A stretch of DNA of 32,995 bases from Algibacter luteus (GCF_900141715.1 NZ_FQYK01000013.1:1-32995); one strand, 5' to 3'. Counted from the first letter of the stretch, positions 15,003-23,986 are shown. Translations and numbers: made by a program. Notes: a model not told the origin generated them from the sequence alone.

Positions 15003-15021
15003 GAACCTATATGGTTCTTTT
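15003..15021 (+). terminator. Weak hairpin between the small secreted protein and czcA
   Basis: gaacc-tatat-ggttc followed by tttt forms a short 5-bp stem. It could act as a partial terminator or an RNA-processing stem that lowers pump expression relative to the first gene. The support is weak because the stem is short and the T run brief. Confidence 0.3.
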
Positions 15022-15090
15022 CATTTCGTGTAATTCTATTTTCTATATCAGAATTGTACCGAAAAGTTTAACTGAATTAAAACATTTTCT

Positions 15091-18000
15091 ATGATTAATA
15101 AAATCATTGATTTTTCAATCAATAACAAATTCATTATTGGTTTGCTAACGCTTACCATTGTTGGAGCAGGTATTTGGAGTATGACCCAAGTGCCCATCGA
15201 TGCTGTGCCAGATATTACTAACAATCAAGTACAGGTCATTACACAAGCGCCAAATTTAGGTACAGAGGACATTGAACAATTTGTAACCTATCCAGTAGAA
15301 GTGGCAATGAGCAACTTACCTGATGTGAAGGAAATCCGTTCCATTTCTCGTTTTGGTTTATCTGTGGTCACTATAGTTTTTGACGATGATATGGGAACCT
15401 ATCTACCACGTCAATTAGTAGCTGAAAAGCTAAATGAAGTTAAAGAACAAATCCCGAGTGGTTTTGGTGAGCCAACAATGGGACCAATTTCTTCTGGTTT
15501 AGGAGAAATCTATCAATACACTCTTAAAGTAAAACCAGAATATAAAGACAAATATTCGGTTACCGATTTACGCACCATGCAAGATTGGATTGTGCAACGT
15601 CAAATGGCAATGGTGGAAGGTGTAGTTGAAGTAAACGCCATAGGTGGAAAAATTAAACAGTACGAAGTTGCTGTTGATCCAAACGAATTAAAAGCTATTG
15701 GTTTAACAATTACCGATGTTTTTGAAGCTCTTGAAGCCAACAACCAAAACACAGGTGGTGCATATATTGAAAAGAACCATCAAGCCAATTTTATTCGTGG
15801 CGAAGGTTTGGTGCGTAGTTTAGATGATATTAAAAAGATTACGGTTAAAAACACAAACAATATTCCAATTACCGTTGGTGACATTGCTACGGTACAATTT
15901 GGTGCTGCTATTCGTTATGGCGCTTTAACCCAAGATGGAGAAGGCGAAGTAGTTGGTGGTTTGGTTATGATGCTTAAAGGCGCTAATTCAAACGATGTTA
16001 TTGAGAATGTAAAAGTGCGAATGGCTCAAATTGAAAAATCGCTGCCAGAAGGAGTTATTATCGAACCTTTGTTAGACCGAAGCAAATTAATAGCAGAAAC
16101 AACTTCAACGGTTGCTACCAACCTAATTGAAGGCGCATTGATAGTAATATTTGTACTCATTTTTTTATTAGGAAACTGGCGTGGTGGTTTAATAGTGGCT
16201 TCAACAATTCCATTATCTCTATTATTCGCATTTATACTAATGAATGTGTTTGACGTTTGGGCTAATTTGATGAGTCTGGGTGCAATAGATTTCGGAATTA
16301 TTGTCGATGGTGCTGTAATTATTGTAGAAAGTACTGTATTTCTGATTGCTTCACAAGTCTTAAAGAAAAGGAAATTGACATCCAAAGAACGTGATGGTGT
16401 TGCGGCAGATGCCTCAAAAAAAATGATGAATGCTGCCTTCTTTGGTCAGTTAATTATTCTAATTGTTTTTCTACCAATATTAGCATTAGAAGGTATTGAG
16501 GGCAAAATGTTCAAACCAATGGCATTGACCTTCATTTTTGCAATGATTGGTGCAATGGTACTTTGTTTGACGTATGTGCCAATGATGTCTGCCTTGGTTT
16601 TAAGAGTACCAAAGTCAGACAAAAAATCTTATGGCGATAAATTTGTGCATTGGGTAGAAGAAAAATACCAACCTTTATTAGTTAAAGCGATACAAAAAGG
16701 AAAATGGATTATAGGCATTGCAGTCGTGCTATTCGGACTAACAGTTTTTATGTTTAGTCGAATGGGAGGCGAGTTCATCCCACAACTCGATGAAGGCGAT
16801 ATTGCATTTCACGCCATTTTAAAACCTGGAAGCTCGCTTACAGAAACGATTGAAACGACCACAAAAATTGAACAAATTGTAAAAGCAAAGTTTCCAGAAG
16901 TTGAAAAAATAGTCAGTCGAATTGGTGTTGCAGAAATCCCAACAGACCCAATGCCAATGGATTTAGCCGATGTTTTTGTAATCTTGAAACCAAAAAGCGA
17001 ATGGACAACTGCTGAAACTAAAGACGAACTGATTGAAAAAATGAAAGAAGCTGTAGAAATCGTACCGGGCGTTAATTATGAATTTACCCAACCCATTGAA
17101 ATGCGATTTAATGAGTTGCTTGAAGGTGTTAGAGAAGACATTGCCATTAAACTTTATGGTGAAGATATTGAGGTACTCTCTCAAAAAGCAGAAGAAATAT
17201 CTAAAATTATAGCTGGTACAGAAGGAATTGGAGATATGAAAGCGGAAGCTACAACAGGGTTGCCACAAATGACCATTTCGTATAACAGAAATAAATTGGC
17301 ACAATACGGACTTCAAATAAATACCTTAAACCAAATTGTACAATCAGCATTTGCAGGAGGAACAGCGGGCGTTATTTTTGAAGGTGAAAAGCGATTTGAT
17401 TTAGTGGTTAGGTTAAGTTCTCATAATCGTAAAGACATAACTGATGTTCAAAATTTGTTTATCAACTTGCCTTCTGGTGCACAAATTCCACTTCGCGAAG
17501 TAGCTGATGTAAGTTACAAAGGCGGTCCAATGCAAATCAGTAGAGACAATACCAACAGAAGAACCTACGTAGGTATCAACGTAAGAGGGCGTGATGTAAA
17601 ATCGTTGGTAACTGAAATAAAATCCAAATTAGATGCACAATTAGAACTGCCTTCTGGTTATTTCATTCGCTATGGTGGTGCTTTTGAAAATTTAGAACGT
17701 GCCAGTAACCGTTTACAAACTGTTGTTCCTATTGCCTTGTTACTCATTTTTGTACTGATTTATTTTGCATTAAAATCCTTACCACAAACGTTGATGATTT
17801 ACATCGCAATCCCCATGGCAACCATTGGTGGTGTAGTAGCATTGTGGTTACGAGATATGCCATTTAGTATTTCGGCTGGTGTTGGTTTTATTGTTTTATT
17901 TGGTGTTGCTGTTTTAAACGGATTGGTAATGATTAGTGGTCTGAATGAGTTAAAAGAAGAAGGTGTTACCAACCTAAAAGATAGAATCATTGAAGGTACA

Positions 18001-19425
18001 AAGCGAAGAATCAGACCAATTATGTTAACCGCGCTTACAGATGTTTTGGGTTTCTTGCCTATGGCAATTTCAGCATCAGCTGGAGCCGAAGTTCAACGAC
18101 CTTTAGCAACCGTTGTAATTGGTGGTTTGTTAACCTCTACATTATTAACATTATTCGTGTTGCCCATATTATACCATTGGGTAGAAAACAAATCTTTCAA
18201 GTTTAGAGTAAATAAAAAAGTAATTCCAGTTACTGCGATGGTAGCTTTTATGTTTTTGTTACCAATAACAGGAAATGCGCAACAAATAAATGATTCGTTA
18301 CCTATTATTTCGATGCAAGAAGCTGTAAAATTGGCTAAAGAAAACTATCCAAGTTTAAAACAACAACAACTTGAAATTGATAAGCAACAACAATTAAAAG
18401 GAACTGCTTTCGATTTTGGTACTACTCAAATTTTTACGGGAGGTGAAGAAATTAATAACGGAAATGGTATTTACACCACTATTGGAGTTGGTCAATCGAA
18501 TATTGATGTATTTGGTATAGCACCAAAGAGAAAATTACTGGAGCAACGCATTCAATTAGCTCAAAAAGCGTTTCAGCTTTCAGAATTAGATTTAGAATTG
18601 GAAGTAAAGAAAGCGTGGGCAAATGCTTTACAGAGTAAAAGGAATTATAATTTATACAAAGAGTTAGATTCTATTTATACCAACTTTGAAAAAGCAGTAG
18701 CATTAAATTACGAAGTCGAAGCCATTTCTAAATTAGAATATTCAGCAGCCAAAAATCAAGCTTTACAGGTTCAGAATAAATTAATGCAATCAAAAAGTGA
18801 ATATGCTATTGCATTACAACAGTTAAACCTTTGGTTGGTTTCAGATGATTTTTTCACGGTTTCAGATGAAATTGATATAGAGAGCGAAATAAATGTAGAA
18901 TCCTTTAGTATAGAAGCACACCCTTTATATACTGTTTCTCAACTTCAACTCGCAGAGGCAGAAGCAAACTTTAAAGCTGCCAAAGCTGAAAATTTACCAA
19001 AGTTAAACCTGCAAGGTGGTTTGCAAAAAGTAAACGGAAATTCAGGGTTTTATACCTATCAAGCTGGTATTTCCATACCGTTTTTATCTGTTACAACAAA
19101 AGCACAAGTTAGAACTGCAAAAATTGATAGGCAAATTGCCGAATCAAATATGCATTTCAAGCAAAAGGAAGTGCAATCTAAATTTAATCAAGCCAAAGAA
19201 AATCACCAAAAATGGAAAACATCTTGGCTGTTCTATAAGAATGAAGTATTACCACTTATTAAAGAACAAAAAACTGGTGCTTTGTTTGCCTATAGAGAAG
19301 GAGAGATTGATTACACGGCGTTTACACAACTTATAAAAGAAGCTATTCAATCTGAATTACAAGCTCAAGAAGCATTAATAAATTATTTAGAAAGCACATT
19401 TCAACTACAATATTTTAATCAATAA
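15091..19425 (+). CDS. czcA: CzcA-type heavy-metal RND efflux pump fused to a TolC-like outer-membrane factor
   Basis: The 1444-residue protein joins two parts of a tripartite exporter. Residues 1-~1030 are an HME-RND pump that uses the proton gradient to expel divalent cations. Its TM4 carries DFGIIVDGAVIIVES with D400, D406 and E413, the CzcA-type pattern linked to Co/Zn/Cd. Residues ~1040-1062 form a hydrophobic segment ending in GNAQQ, like an internal signal peptide. Residues ~1070-1444 are a TolC/CzcC-type outer-membrane factor (MQEAVKLAKENYPSLKQQQ, coiled-coil helices, Ala/Gln-rich end). The frame is open throughout. RND-OMF fusions of this length are known in Bacteroidota, so it is not a sequencing error. 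The adaptor gene follows 4 bp later. Metal range is inferred from motif and neighbours. Confidence 0.9.
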   Translation: MINKIIDFSINNKFIIGLLTLTIVGAGIWSMTQVPIDAVPDITNNQVQVITQAPNLGTEDIEQFVTYPVEVAMSNLPDVKEIRSISRFGLSVVTIVFDDDMGTYLPRQLVAEKLNEVKEQIPSGFGEPTMGPISSGLGEIYQYTLKVKPEYKDKYSVTDLRTMQDWIVQRQMAMVEGVVEVNAIGGKIKQYEVAVDPNELKAIGLTITDVFEALEANNQNTGGAYIEKNHQANFIRGEGLVRSLDDIKKITVKNTNNIPITVGDIATVQFGAAIRYGALTQDGEGEVVGGLVMMLKGANSNDVIENVKVRMAQIEKSLPEGVIIEPLLDRSKLIAETTSTVATNLIEGALIVIFVLIFLLGNWRGGLIVASTIPLSLLFAFILMNVFDVWANLMSLGAIDFGIIVDGAVIIVESTVFLIASQVLKKRKLTSKERDGVAADASKKMMNAAFFGQLIILIVFLPILALEGIEGKMFKPMALTFIFAMIGAMVLCLTYVPMMSALVLRVPKSDKKSYGDKFVHWVEEKYQPLLVKAIQKGKWIIGIAVVLFGLTVFMFSRMGGEFIPQLDEGDIAFHAILKPGSSLTETIETTTKIEQIVKAKFPEVEKIVSRIGVAEIPTDPMPMDLADVFVILKPKSEWTTAETKDELIEKMKEAVEIVPGVNYEFTQPIEMRFNELLEGVREDIAIKLYGEDIEVLSQKAEEISKIIAGTEGIGDMKAEATTGLPQMTISYNRNKLAQYGLQINTLNQIVQSAFAGGTAGVIFEGEKRFDLVVRLSSHNRKDITDVQNLFINLPSGAQIPLREVADVSYKGGPMQISRDNTNRRTYVGINVRGRDVKSLVTEIKSKLDAQLELPSGYFIRYGGAFENLERASNRLQTVVPIALLLIFVLIYFALKSLPQTLMIYIAIPMATIGGVVALWLRDMPFSISAGVGFIVLFGVAVLNGLVMISGLNELKEEGVTNLKDRIIEGTKRRIRPIMLTALTDVLGFLPMAISASAGAEVQRPLATVVIGGLLTSTLLTLFVLPILYHWVENKSFKFRVNKKVIPVTAMVAFMFLLPITGNAQQINDSLPIISMQEAVKLAKENYPSLKQQQLEIDKQQQLKGTAFDFGTTQIFTGGEEINNGNGIYTTIGVGQSNIDVFGIAPKRKLLEQRIQLAQKAFQLSELDLELEVKKAWANALQSKRNYNLYKELDSIYTNFEKAVALNYEVEAISKLEYSAAKNQALQVQNKLMQSKSEYAIALQQLNLWLVSDDFFTVSDEIDIESEINVESFSIEAHPLYTVSQLQLAEAEANFKAAKAENLPKLNLQGGLQKVNGNSGFYTYQAGISIPFLSVTTKAQVRTAKIDRQIAESNMHFKQKEVQSKFNQAKENHQKWKTSWLFYKNEVLPLIKEQKTGALFAYREGEIDYTAFTQLIKEAIQSELQAQEALINYLESTFQLQYFNQ

Positions 19426-19429
19426 GACA

Positions 19430-20632
19430 ATGAAAAATACACAATATATAATTTTAGCATTACTAACAGTTTCATTTTTAGTTGTTGCTTGCGGAAATAA
19501 AGAAAGCCACAAAGGAGGTGATGGTCATTCTCATAACGAAGAAGTAAAGTCGGAAGCTGAAGAAACTCATAGTGAAGAAGAAGTGATGCTTTCACAACAA
19601 CAATTTGAAGCCTTAAAAATGAAAATAGATACCATTGTATTGCGCAATATGAGTGGCTATGTGGAAGCCAATGGCACATTAGAAGTGCCACCACAAAGTG
19701 AAGCAGCAATAACTTCTGTAGTTGGTGCAAATGTGATATCCATAAAAGTGATTGAAGGAGACAAAGTGAATAAAGGTCAAGTTGTGGCATATCTTTCACA
19801 TCCAAATATTATTCAAATGCAAACCGATTATTTGAATGCTTTTAGCAATAGTAATTTTTTAAAGAAGAACTTTGAGCGTCAGCAAAAATTATATGATGCA
19901 GGAGTTGGCTCTGGTGCAAATTTTCAAAAAGCTGAAGCCGAATATGAGGCTTCTAAAGCTATGGTAAATGGTTTGGAGGCCCAGTTGAAACTATTAAACA
20001 TAAATACGTCATCAGTACGAAATGGAACAATTGCTCAAAGTATTTCCTTACGCAGTCCTATTGAAGGCTATGTGCAAAAGGTAGAAGTAAAAACAGGACA
20101 GTATGTTGAACCTCAAACCGAACTTTTTGAAATAGTAAATACACATCACGTTCACGCCGACTTAATGGTGTTTGAAAAAGATGTATATAAAGTAAAGAAA
20201 GGTCAAAAAGTAACATTTACGCTACAATCCATACAGGATGAAGAATTAACCGCAGAAATATATTCGGTAAGTAAAACTTTCGAAGACAATCCCAAAGCGG
20301 TACACGTGCACGCAGAAATTGAGAATAAAAAGGGGATTCTTATTCCTGGAATGTATATTCAAGGAAAAATCCAAACAGAAAATATGGAAACTATGGCGTT
20401 ACCCGAAAGCGCGATAGTAAAAGAAGGTGATAAATTTTTTGTGTTTTCGGCAGAAAAAGAAAATGACGATTGGAGTTTTAAACCAGTTGAAGTGCTTTTA
20501 GGAGCGAAAGATGGCAATTGGATAGCAGTTCAATTTACTGAAGAACAAGATAAAATCACAAAATTCGCTTATAACAATGCGTATTATTTAATAGCCGAAA
20601 TGAAAAAAGGCGAAGCAGAACACGAACATTAA
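19430..20632 (+). CDS. czcB: CzcB-type periplasmic adaptor lipoprotein (membrane fusion protein)
   Basis: The 400-residue protein has a lipoprotein signal peptide with lipobox LVVAC (C21), followed by a His/Glu-rich segment (H27, H33, H35 and more, about 27-52) that may bind metal. Then come the adaptor elements: a lipoyl-like half (ITSVVGANVISIKVIEGDKV), an alpha-helical hairpin (about 115-185), the second lipoyl half (LRSPIEGYVQKVEVKTGQYV), beta-barrel and membrane-proximal domains, and a His-containing tail (EHEH). It would bridge the inner-membrane pump and the outer-membrane channel. It starts 4 bp after the pump gene and the Fur-type gene follows 2 bp after it. Confidence 0.92.
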   Translation: MKNTQYIILALLTVSFLVVACGNKESHKGGDGHSHNEEVKSEAEETHSEEEVMLSQQQFEALKMKIDTIVLRNMSGYVEANGTLEVPPQSEAAITSVVGANVISIKVIEGDKVNKGQVVAYLSHPNIIQMQTDYLNAFSNSNFLKKNFERQQKLYDAGVGSGANFQKAEAEYEASKAMVNGLEAQLKLLNINTSSVRNGTIAQSISLRSPIEGYVQKVEVKTGQYVEPQTELFEIVNTHHVHADLMVFEKDVYKVKKGQKVTFTLQSIQDEELTAEIYSVSKTFEDNPKAVHVHAEIENKKGILIPGMYIQGKIQTENMETMALPESAIVKEGDKFFVFSAEKENDDWSFKPVEVLLGAKDGNWIAVQFTEEQDKITKFAYNNAYYLIAEMKKGEAEHEH

Positions 20633-20634
20633 TT

Positions 20635-21048
20635 ATGCAAACAATAGAACAATTATTAGAATCAAAAGATATTCGTATTACAGCAATGCGTTTGTTAATT
20701 TATAAGTTTCTTGCTGAAAAAGAAATTGCGGTAACATTAAGTGATATTGAAAATGCTTTTGATAAAGCTGATAGAACGACATTGTATAGAACAGTAAAAA
20801 CATTTGAGGAAAAAGCAATAGTGCATCAAATAGATGATGGCACAGGAATTACTAAATATGCTCTGTGTGAAAACGGATGTAATTGCGAGATTGAAACTGA
20901 TTTACATTTGCATTTTCATTGCAATAACTGTAATGAAACCATTTGCTTAACTGAGCATAAAATTCCCCAAATTAAAGTCCCAGAAGGCTTCGTTTCAGAA
21001 AATGTAAACCTGGTGGTAAAAGGTATTTGTGATAAATGTAGTGGTTAA
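20635..21048 (+). CDS. Fur-family metalloregulator
   Basis: The 137-residue protein has the Fur winged helix (LSDIENAFDKADRTTLYRTV) and metal sites: HLHFHCNNC (91-99), C96-x2-C99 and C132-x2-C135 for structural zinc, with H91, H93, H95 and H108 as sensory ligand candidates. A further Cys group (C78, C82, C84) lies before the dimerisation region. It is the last gene of the czc-like operon, starting 2 bp after the adaptor gene, so it is likely autoregulated. TGCA-type boxes at 14514-14542 and 23950-23966 are candidate targets. Metal-bound Fur proteins usually repress uptake genes; control of exporters would need activation or an unusual mode. The metal (Zn, Ni, Mn, Fe) cannot be read from the sequence. 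Confidence 0.88.
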   Translation: MQTIEQLLESKDIRITAMRLLIYKFLAEKEIAVTLSDIENAFDKADRTTLYRTVKTFEEKAIVHQIDDGTGITKYALCENGCNCEIETDLHLHFHCNNCNETICLTEHKIPQIKVPEGFVSENVNLVVKGICDKCSG

Positions 21049-21153
21049 GAAACTTACATTTACTACATTCTATTTTATATTTTTTAACCGTTCCCAACAC
21101 ATAATTCCAACGCTCTAAAAACCAAAAGAGCTAAAATTTTCCGAAAATTCGCA

Positions 21154-21187
21154 ATTATGTATTTAAGTATTTGCTTAAATACGTAAT
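21154..21187 (+). promoter_or_regulatory. ArsR-type operator of the mercury operon
   Basis: An inverted repeat with 14-bp arms and one mismatch (attatgtatttaag at 21154-21167, cttaaatacgtaat at 21174-21187) has a 6-nt spacer that contains the promoter's TTG. This resembles ArsR/SmtB operators, which are AT-rich inverted repeats over the promoter. The protein encoded 55 bp downstream is of that family, so autoregulation is very likely. Confidence 0.75.
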
Positions 21188-21201
21188 TAATTATATGTTT
21201 G
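21171..21201 (+). promoter_or_regulatory. Promoter of the mercury operon
   Basis: TTG (21171-21173), 20 bp, then TATGTTTG (21194-21201) fits the Bacteroidota consensus TTG-N17-23-TAnnTTTG without mismatch. It overlaps the inverted-repeat operator, so a bound repressor would block RNA polymerase. Confidence 0.78.
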
Positions 21202-21241
21202 TACGACAAAGCTAATAACTTTAATAAAAATATATACACAA

Positions 21242-21613
21242 ATGAAATTAGAAATAACCTGTACAAGGGCGGAAGCCAACCATAAGCAGTTACAAAACTG
21301 TATGGAGACATTGGATAATATGGAAGGGAGTTTTCAAAAAATGACAAAACTTTTATCAATTGCCGGAAGCGATGTAAGATTAAAAATTCTTTATTTATTG
21401 AATTTAGAAAATGAACTATGTCCTTGTGATTTAGCAGATATTCTAAAAATGAGTGTTCCTGCGATCTCACAACATATACGTAAAATCAAAGATGCAGGAA
21501 TAATCAATTCAAGACGAGATGGTCAAACGCTTTACTATTCATTAAATAAAGATGAAACAGAGATATTTGGTAGCATTTTTAAATCTATAGAATTAATTAG
21601 AAAAACAGCATAA
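21242..21613 (+). CDS. ArsR/SmtB-family metal-sensing repressor of the mercury operon
   Basis: The 123-residue protein has an ArsR winged-helix domain (about 35-110) with the recognition helix SVPAISQHIRKIKDAGI. The metal site resembles CadC: ELCPCDLAD with C60 and C62 on the first HTH helix, plus C7 near the N-terminus. In the family, binding of a thiophilic ion (Hg, Cd, Pb or As) to such Cys residues releases the protein from DNA. It is the first gene of a cluster with merTP (11 bp later) and merA, so Hg(II) is the likely inducer. Proteobacterial mer operons use MerR instead. Its own promoter carries a near-perfect operator. Confidence 0.9.
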   Translation: MKLEITCTRAEANHKQLQNCMETLDNMEGSFQKMTKLLSIAGSDVRLKILYLLNLENELCPCDLADILKMSVPAISQHIRKIKDAGIINSRRDGQTLYYSLNKDETEIFGSIFKSIELIRKTA

Positions 21614-21624
21614 TTTATAAAGAA

Positions 21625-22236
21625 ATGAAAACAGAAAAAACATCAAAAAACGCAGCATACACAGGTTTATTTGCTGCTGTAGCAGCATCATCTTGTTGCA
21701 TACCACCTGTTATAGCATTAATAGCTGGTGTTGGAGGAAGTGCATCTGCGCTATCTTGGATGGAACCTTTTAGACCCTATTTAATTGGTTTGGCCATAGT
21801 AGCAATTGGCTATGCTTGGTATAATTATTTAAAACCGAAAAATGCTGATGATTGTGGTTGTGAAGTTGATGCAAAACCGAAATGGTTTCAAACCAAAGGT
21901 TTTTTAATTGGTATTACATTGTTTGCAGCAGTTTCAATTGCTTTCCCTTATTATGCTCATATTTTTTATCCTGATAATAAGAAAGAAGTGGTTATAGTCA
22001 ATCAATCCAATATTCAAACATTAAATTTTGATGTTAAAGGGATGACTTGTGCATCTTGTGAAGAACACGTTAAACACGCAGTTAATGAGTTAGAAGGTAT
22101 TGTAAATATCAATGCTTCCTATGAAAAGGCAAACGCAGAAGTGGAGTTTGATAATACAAAAACGACTAAAGAGGATATAGAAAAAGCAATAAACTCAACA
22201 GGATATAAAGTAATTAATAAAGAAAAAGATGAGTAA
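21625..22236 (+). CDS. merT: Mercuric transport protein MerTP (MerT-MerP fusion)
   Basis: The 203-residue protein joins MerT and MerP. The MerT part has three membrane helices (about 10-38, 50-68, 90-112), the Cys pair C24-C25 in SSCCIPP in helix 1, and C77-G-C79 in the loop before helix 3. The MerP-like part is a heavy-metal-associated domain with GMTCASC (C142, C145). It would carry Hg(II) across the inner membrane to the reductase. Its C-terminal HMA domain follows helix 3, so it probably faces the periplasm like free MerP. The next gene overlaps by 8 bases, showing a tight operon. Confidence 0.92.
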   Translation: MKTEKTSKNAAYTGLFAAVAASSCCIPPVIALIAGVGGSASALSWMEPFRPYLIGLAIVAIGYAWYNYLKPKNADDCGCEVDAKPKWFQTKGFLIGITLFAAVSIAFPYYAHIFYPDNKKEVVIVNQSNIQTLNFDVKGMTCASCEEHVKHAVNELEGIVNINASYEKANAEVEFDNTKTTKEDIEKAINSTGYKVINKEKDE

Positions 22237-23908
22237 TAAAATAATAAATTTAAACATCAACGGAATGACTTGTTCTGGGTGTTCATCACATATTGAAAAA
22301 GATTTAAACGTTAAAGACGGAATTGTAAGTAGTATTGTAAATCACGAAACAGGAAAAGCGGAATTTGTATATGACAGCAATAAGTTAAGCAATCAAGATG
22401 TTATTAATGCAGTAAACAATGTAGGTAATTATTCAGTTATTGAGGATATCGAAAAGGAAGATTGCTGTATTACAAATGCCAAAGATTATGATGGAAAGAA
22501 TAAATTCGATTTAATTGTTATTGGTGGTGGTTCAGCAGCTTTTTCAGCAGCCATAAAAGCGGAAAGCATTGGCTTAACAACATTAATGGTAAATGATGGA
22601 TTAGATTTTGGTGGCACTTGTGTCAATGTTGGCTGTGTACCTTCTAAAAATTTGATTAGAGCTGCCGAAACAGCGTATCACGCAACACATTCTAATTTTA
22701 AAGGAATTAAACCAAAAGGTGTTGAAATTGATTTTACTCAAATTATAAAAGACAAAAAAGCATTAGTGTCCACATTACAACAACATAAATATATGGATGT
22801 AGTAAGTGATTTTAAAAACTTAACAATGCTTAAAGGTTGGGCTGAATTTGTAGATAATAAAACCATTCTTGTAGATGGAAAAGATACATACACCGCAACT
22901 AACATCATTATAGCAACAGGAGCGACAACAAACATTCCAAACATTGAAGGACTAAATAAAGTAGGCTACTTAACGAATGTTTCTTTATTTGATTTAGAAG
23001 AAAAACCAAAAAGCTTAACCATAATGGGAGCTGGATATATTGGATTGGAAATTGCAATGGCATATAACCGCTTGGGTGTAAAAGTTCGTATTATAGAATT
23101 TACAGATAGACCATTACGTAGTCAAACCAACGATATTACAGATGTTTTAGAAGCACAAATGAAAGGTGAAGGGATTGAAATCCTTCCAAATTTTAGAGCC
23201 ATTAAATTTGAAAAAGATGGCGACAACACTATTATTCATTGTAAATGTCCTGATGGTTCTACCACTCAAATAATTGAAGAAGGACTTATTGTTGTAGCTA
23301 TAGGAACAAAACCAAATACATCTAAATTAGGTCTTGAAAATATTGACTTAAACCTGACAGACAAAGGACATATTTTAGTTAATAAAAAAATGGAAACTAA
23401 TATTCCCAATATTTATGCAGCAGGTGACGTAACAAACACACCGCCTTTTGTTTATACAGCAGCAAAAGAAGGAAGTACAGCAGTAAATAACGCGTTTTCA
23501 TTATCAAAAAATAGAGTGGATTATACATCGTTACCTTGGGTAGTATTTACAGATCCACAAATTGCAGGAGCTGGTATGGATGAAGTAGAAGCCGAAAAAT
23601 CAGGCATCCCTTTTGAAGTGTCTAAATTAGATTTAATTCACGTTCCAAGAGCTTTAGCAGCTCAAGATACCAGAGGATTTATAAAGCTAATTCGCAATAC
23701 GGAAACGGATAAATTAATAGGTGCAAGAGTAATAGCACCAGAAGGAGGTGAACTCATCCAACAATTAAGTATGGCTATTAAATTTGGAATTACAGTAAAA
23801 GATTTGGCTGAAAGTTTTTATCCATACTTGACACTTGGAGAAGGCATCAAATTAGCAGCAATTACTTTTGGAAAAGATGTTTCTAAATTGAGTTGTTGTG
23901 CGAGTTGA
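22229..23908 (+). CDS. merA: Mercury(II) reductase
   Basis: The 559-residue flavoprotein reduces Hg(II) to volatile Hg(0) with NADPH in the cytoplasm. It has an N-terminal HMA domain with GMTCSGC (C15, C18), an FAD-binding motif VIGGGSAAFSAA, the redox-active pair C131/C136 in GGTCVNVGCVPSK, an NAD(P)-binding motif GAGYIGLEIA, the second FAD motif IYAAGDVT, and the C-terminal vicinal pair C556-C557 that hands Hg(II) to the active site. All key residues are present and the length is typical for a MerA with one HMA domain. It overlaps merTP by 8 bases. No merB (organomercurial lyase) is visible. Confidence 0.97.
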   Translation: MSNKIINLNINGMTCSGCSSHIEKDLNVKDGIVSSIVNHETGKAEFVYDSNKLSNQDVINAVNNVGNYSVIEDIEKEDCCITNAKDYDGKNKFDLIVIGGGSAAFSAAIKAESIGLTTLMVNDGLDFGGTCVNVGCVPSKNLIRAAETAYHATHSNFKGIKPKGVEIDFTQIIKDKKALVSTLQQHKYMDVVSDFKNLTMLKGWAEFVDNKTILVDGKDTYTATNIIIATGATTNIPNIEGLNKVGYLTNVSLFDLEEKPKSLTIMGAGYIGLEIAMAYNRLGVKVRIIEFTDRPLRSQTNDITDVLEAQMKGEGIEILPNFRAIKFEKDGDNTIIHCKCPDGSTTQIIEEGLIVVAIGTKPNTSKLGLENIDLNLTDKGHILVNKKMETNIPNIYAAGDVTNTPPFVYTAAKEGSTAVNNAFSLSKNRVDYTSLPWVVFTDPQIAGAGMDEVEAEKSGIPFEVSKLDLIHVPRALAAQDTRGFIKLIRNTETDKLIGARVIAPEGGELIQQLSMAIKFGITVKDLAESFYPYLTLGEGIKLAAITFGKDVSKLSCCAS

Positions 23909-23949
23909 TCCCGACTAAATGCCATACACATTTACAATTCTCACCAACA

Positions 23950-23986
23950 ATGCACTTCCATTGCACTTAATAAAATAGCATCTTTG
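23950..23986 (+). promoter_or_regulatory. Promoter with TGCA-type box before the Zn/Cd ATPase gene
   Basis: ATGCAC-N5-TTGCAC (23950-23966) is followed 12 bp later by CATCTTTG (23979-23986), a near match to the -7 box. The arrangement and much of the sequence from 'ccattgca' onward parallel the czc-like promoter (14526-14561). The pairing of the two promoters suggests a shared regulator, probably the Fur-family protein encoded between them. Confidence 0.5.

Noticed and set aside
16026-16385. Open frame on the - strand inside the CzcA gene (similar ones at 25396-25731, 27608-27895, 29900-30202)
   Set aside because: They are shadows of long conserved genes, rich in Ser/Thr/Ile as expected from reverse reading of membrane-protein codons.
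15091-19425. Frameshift or assembly error joining the pump and channel genes
   Set aside because: The frame is continuous and similar RND-OMF fusions are known in Bacteroidota, so it is treated as a true fusion.
21084-21470. Open frame on the - strand covering the mer promoter and the ArsR gene
   Set aside because: It is antisense to a well-supported gene and operator and shows no recognisable domain.
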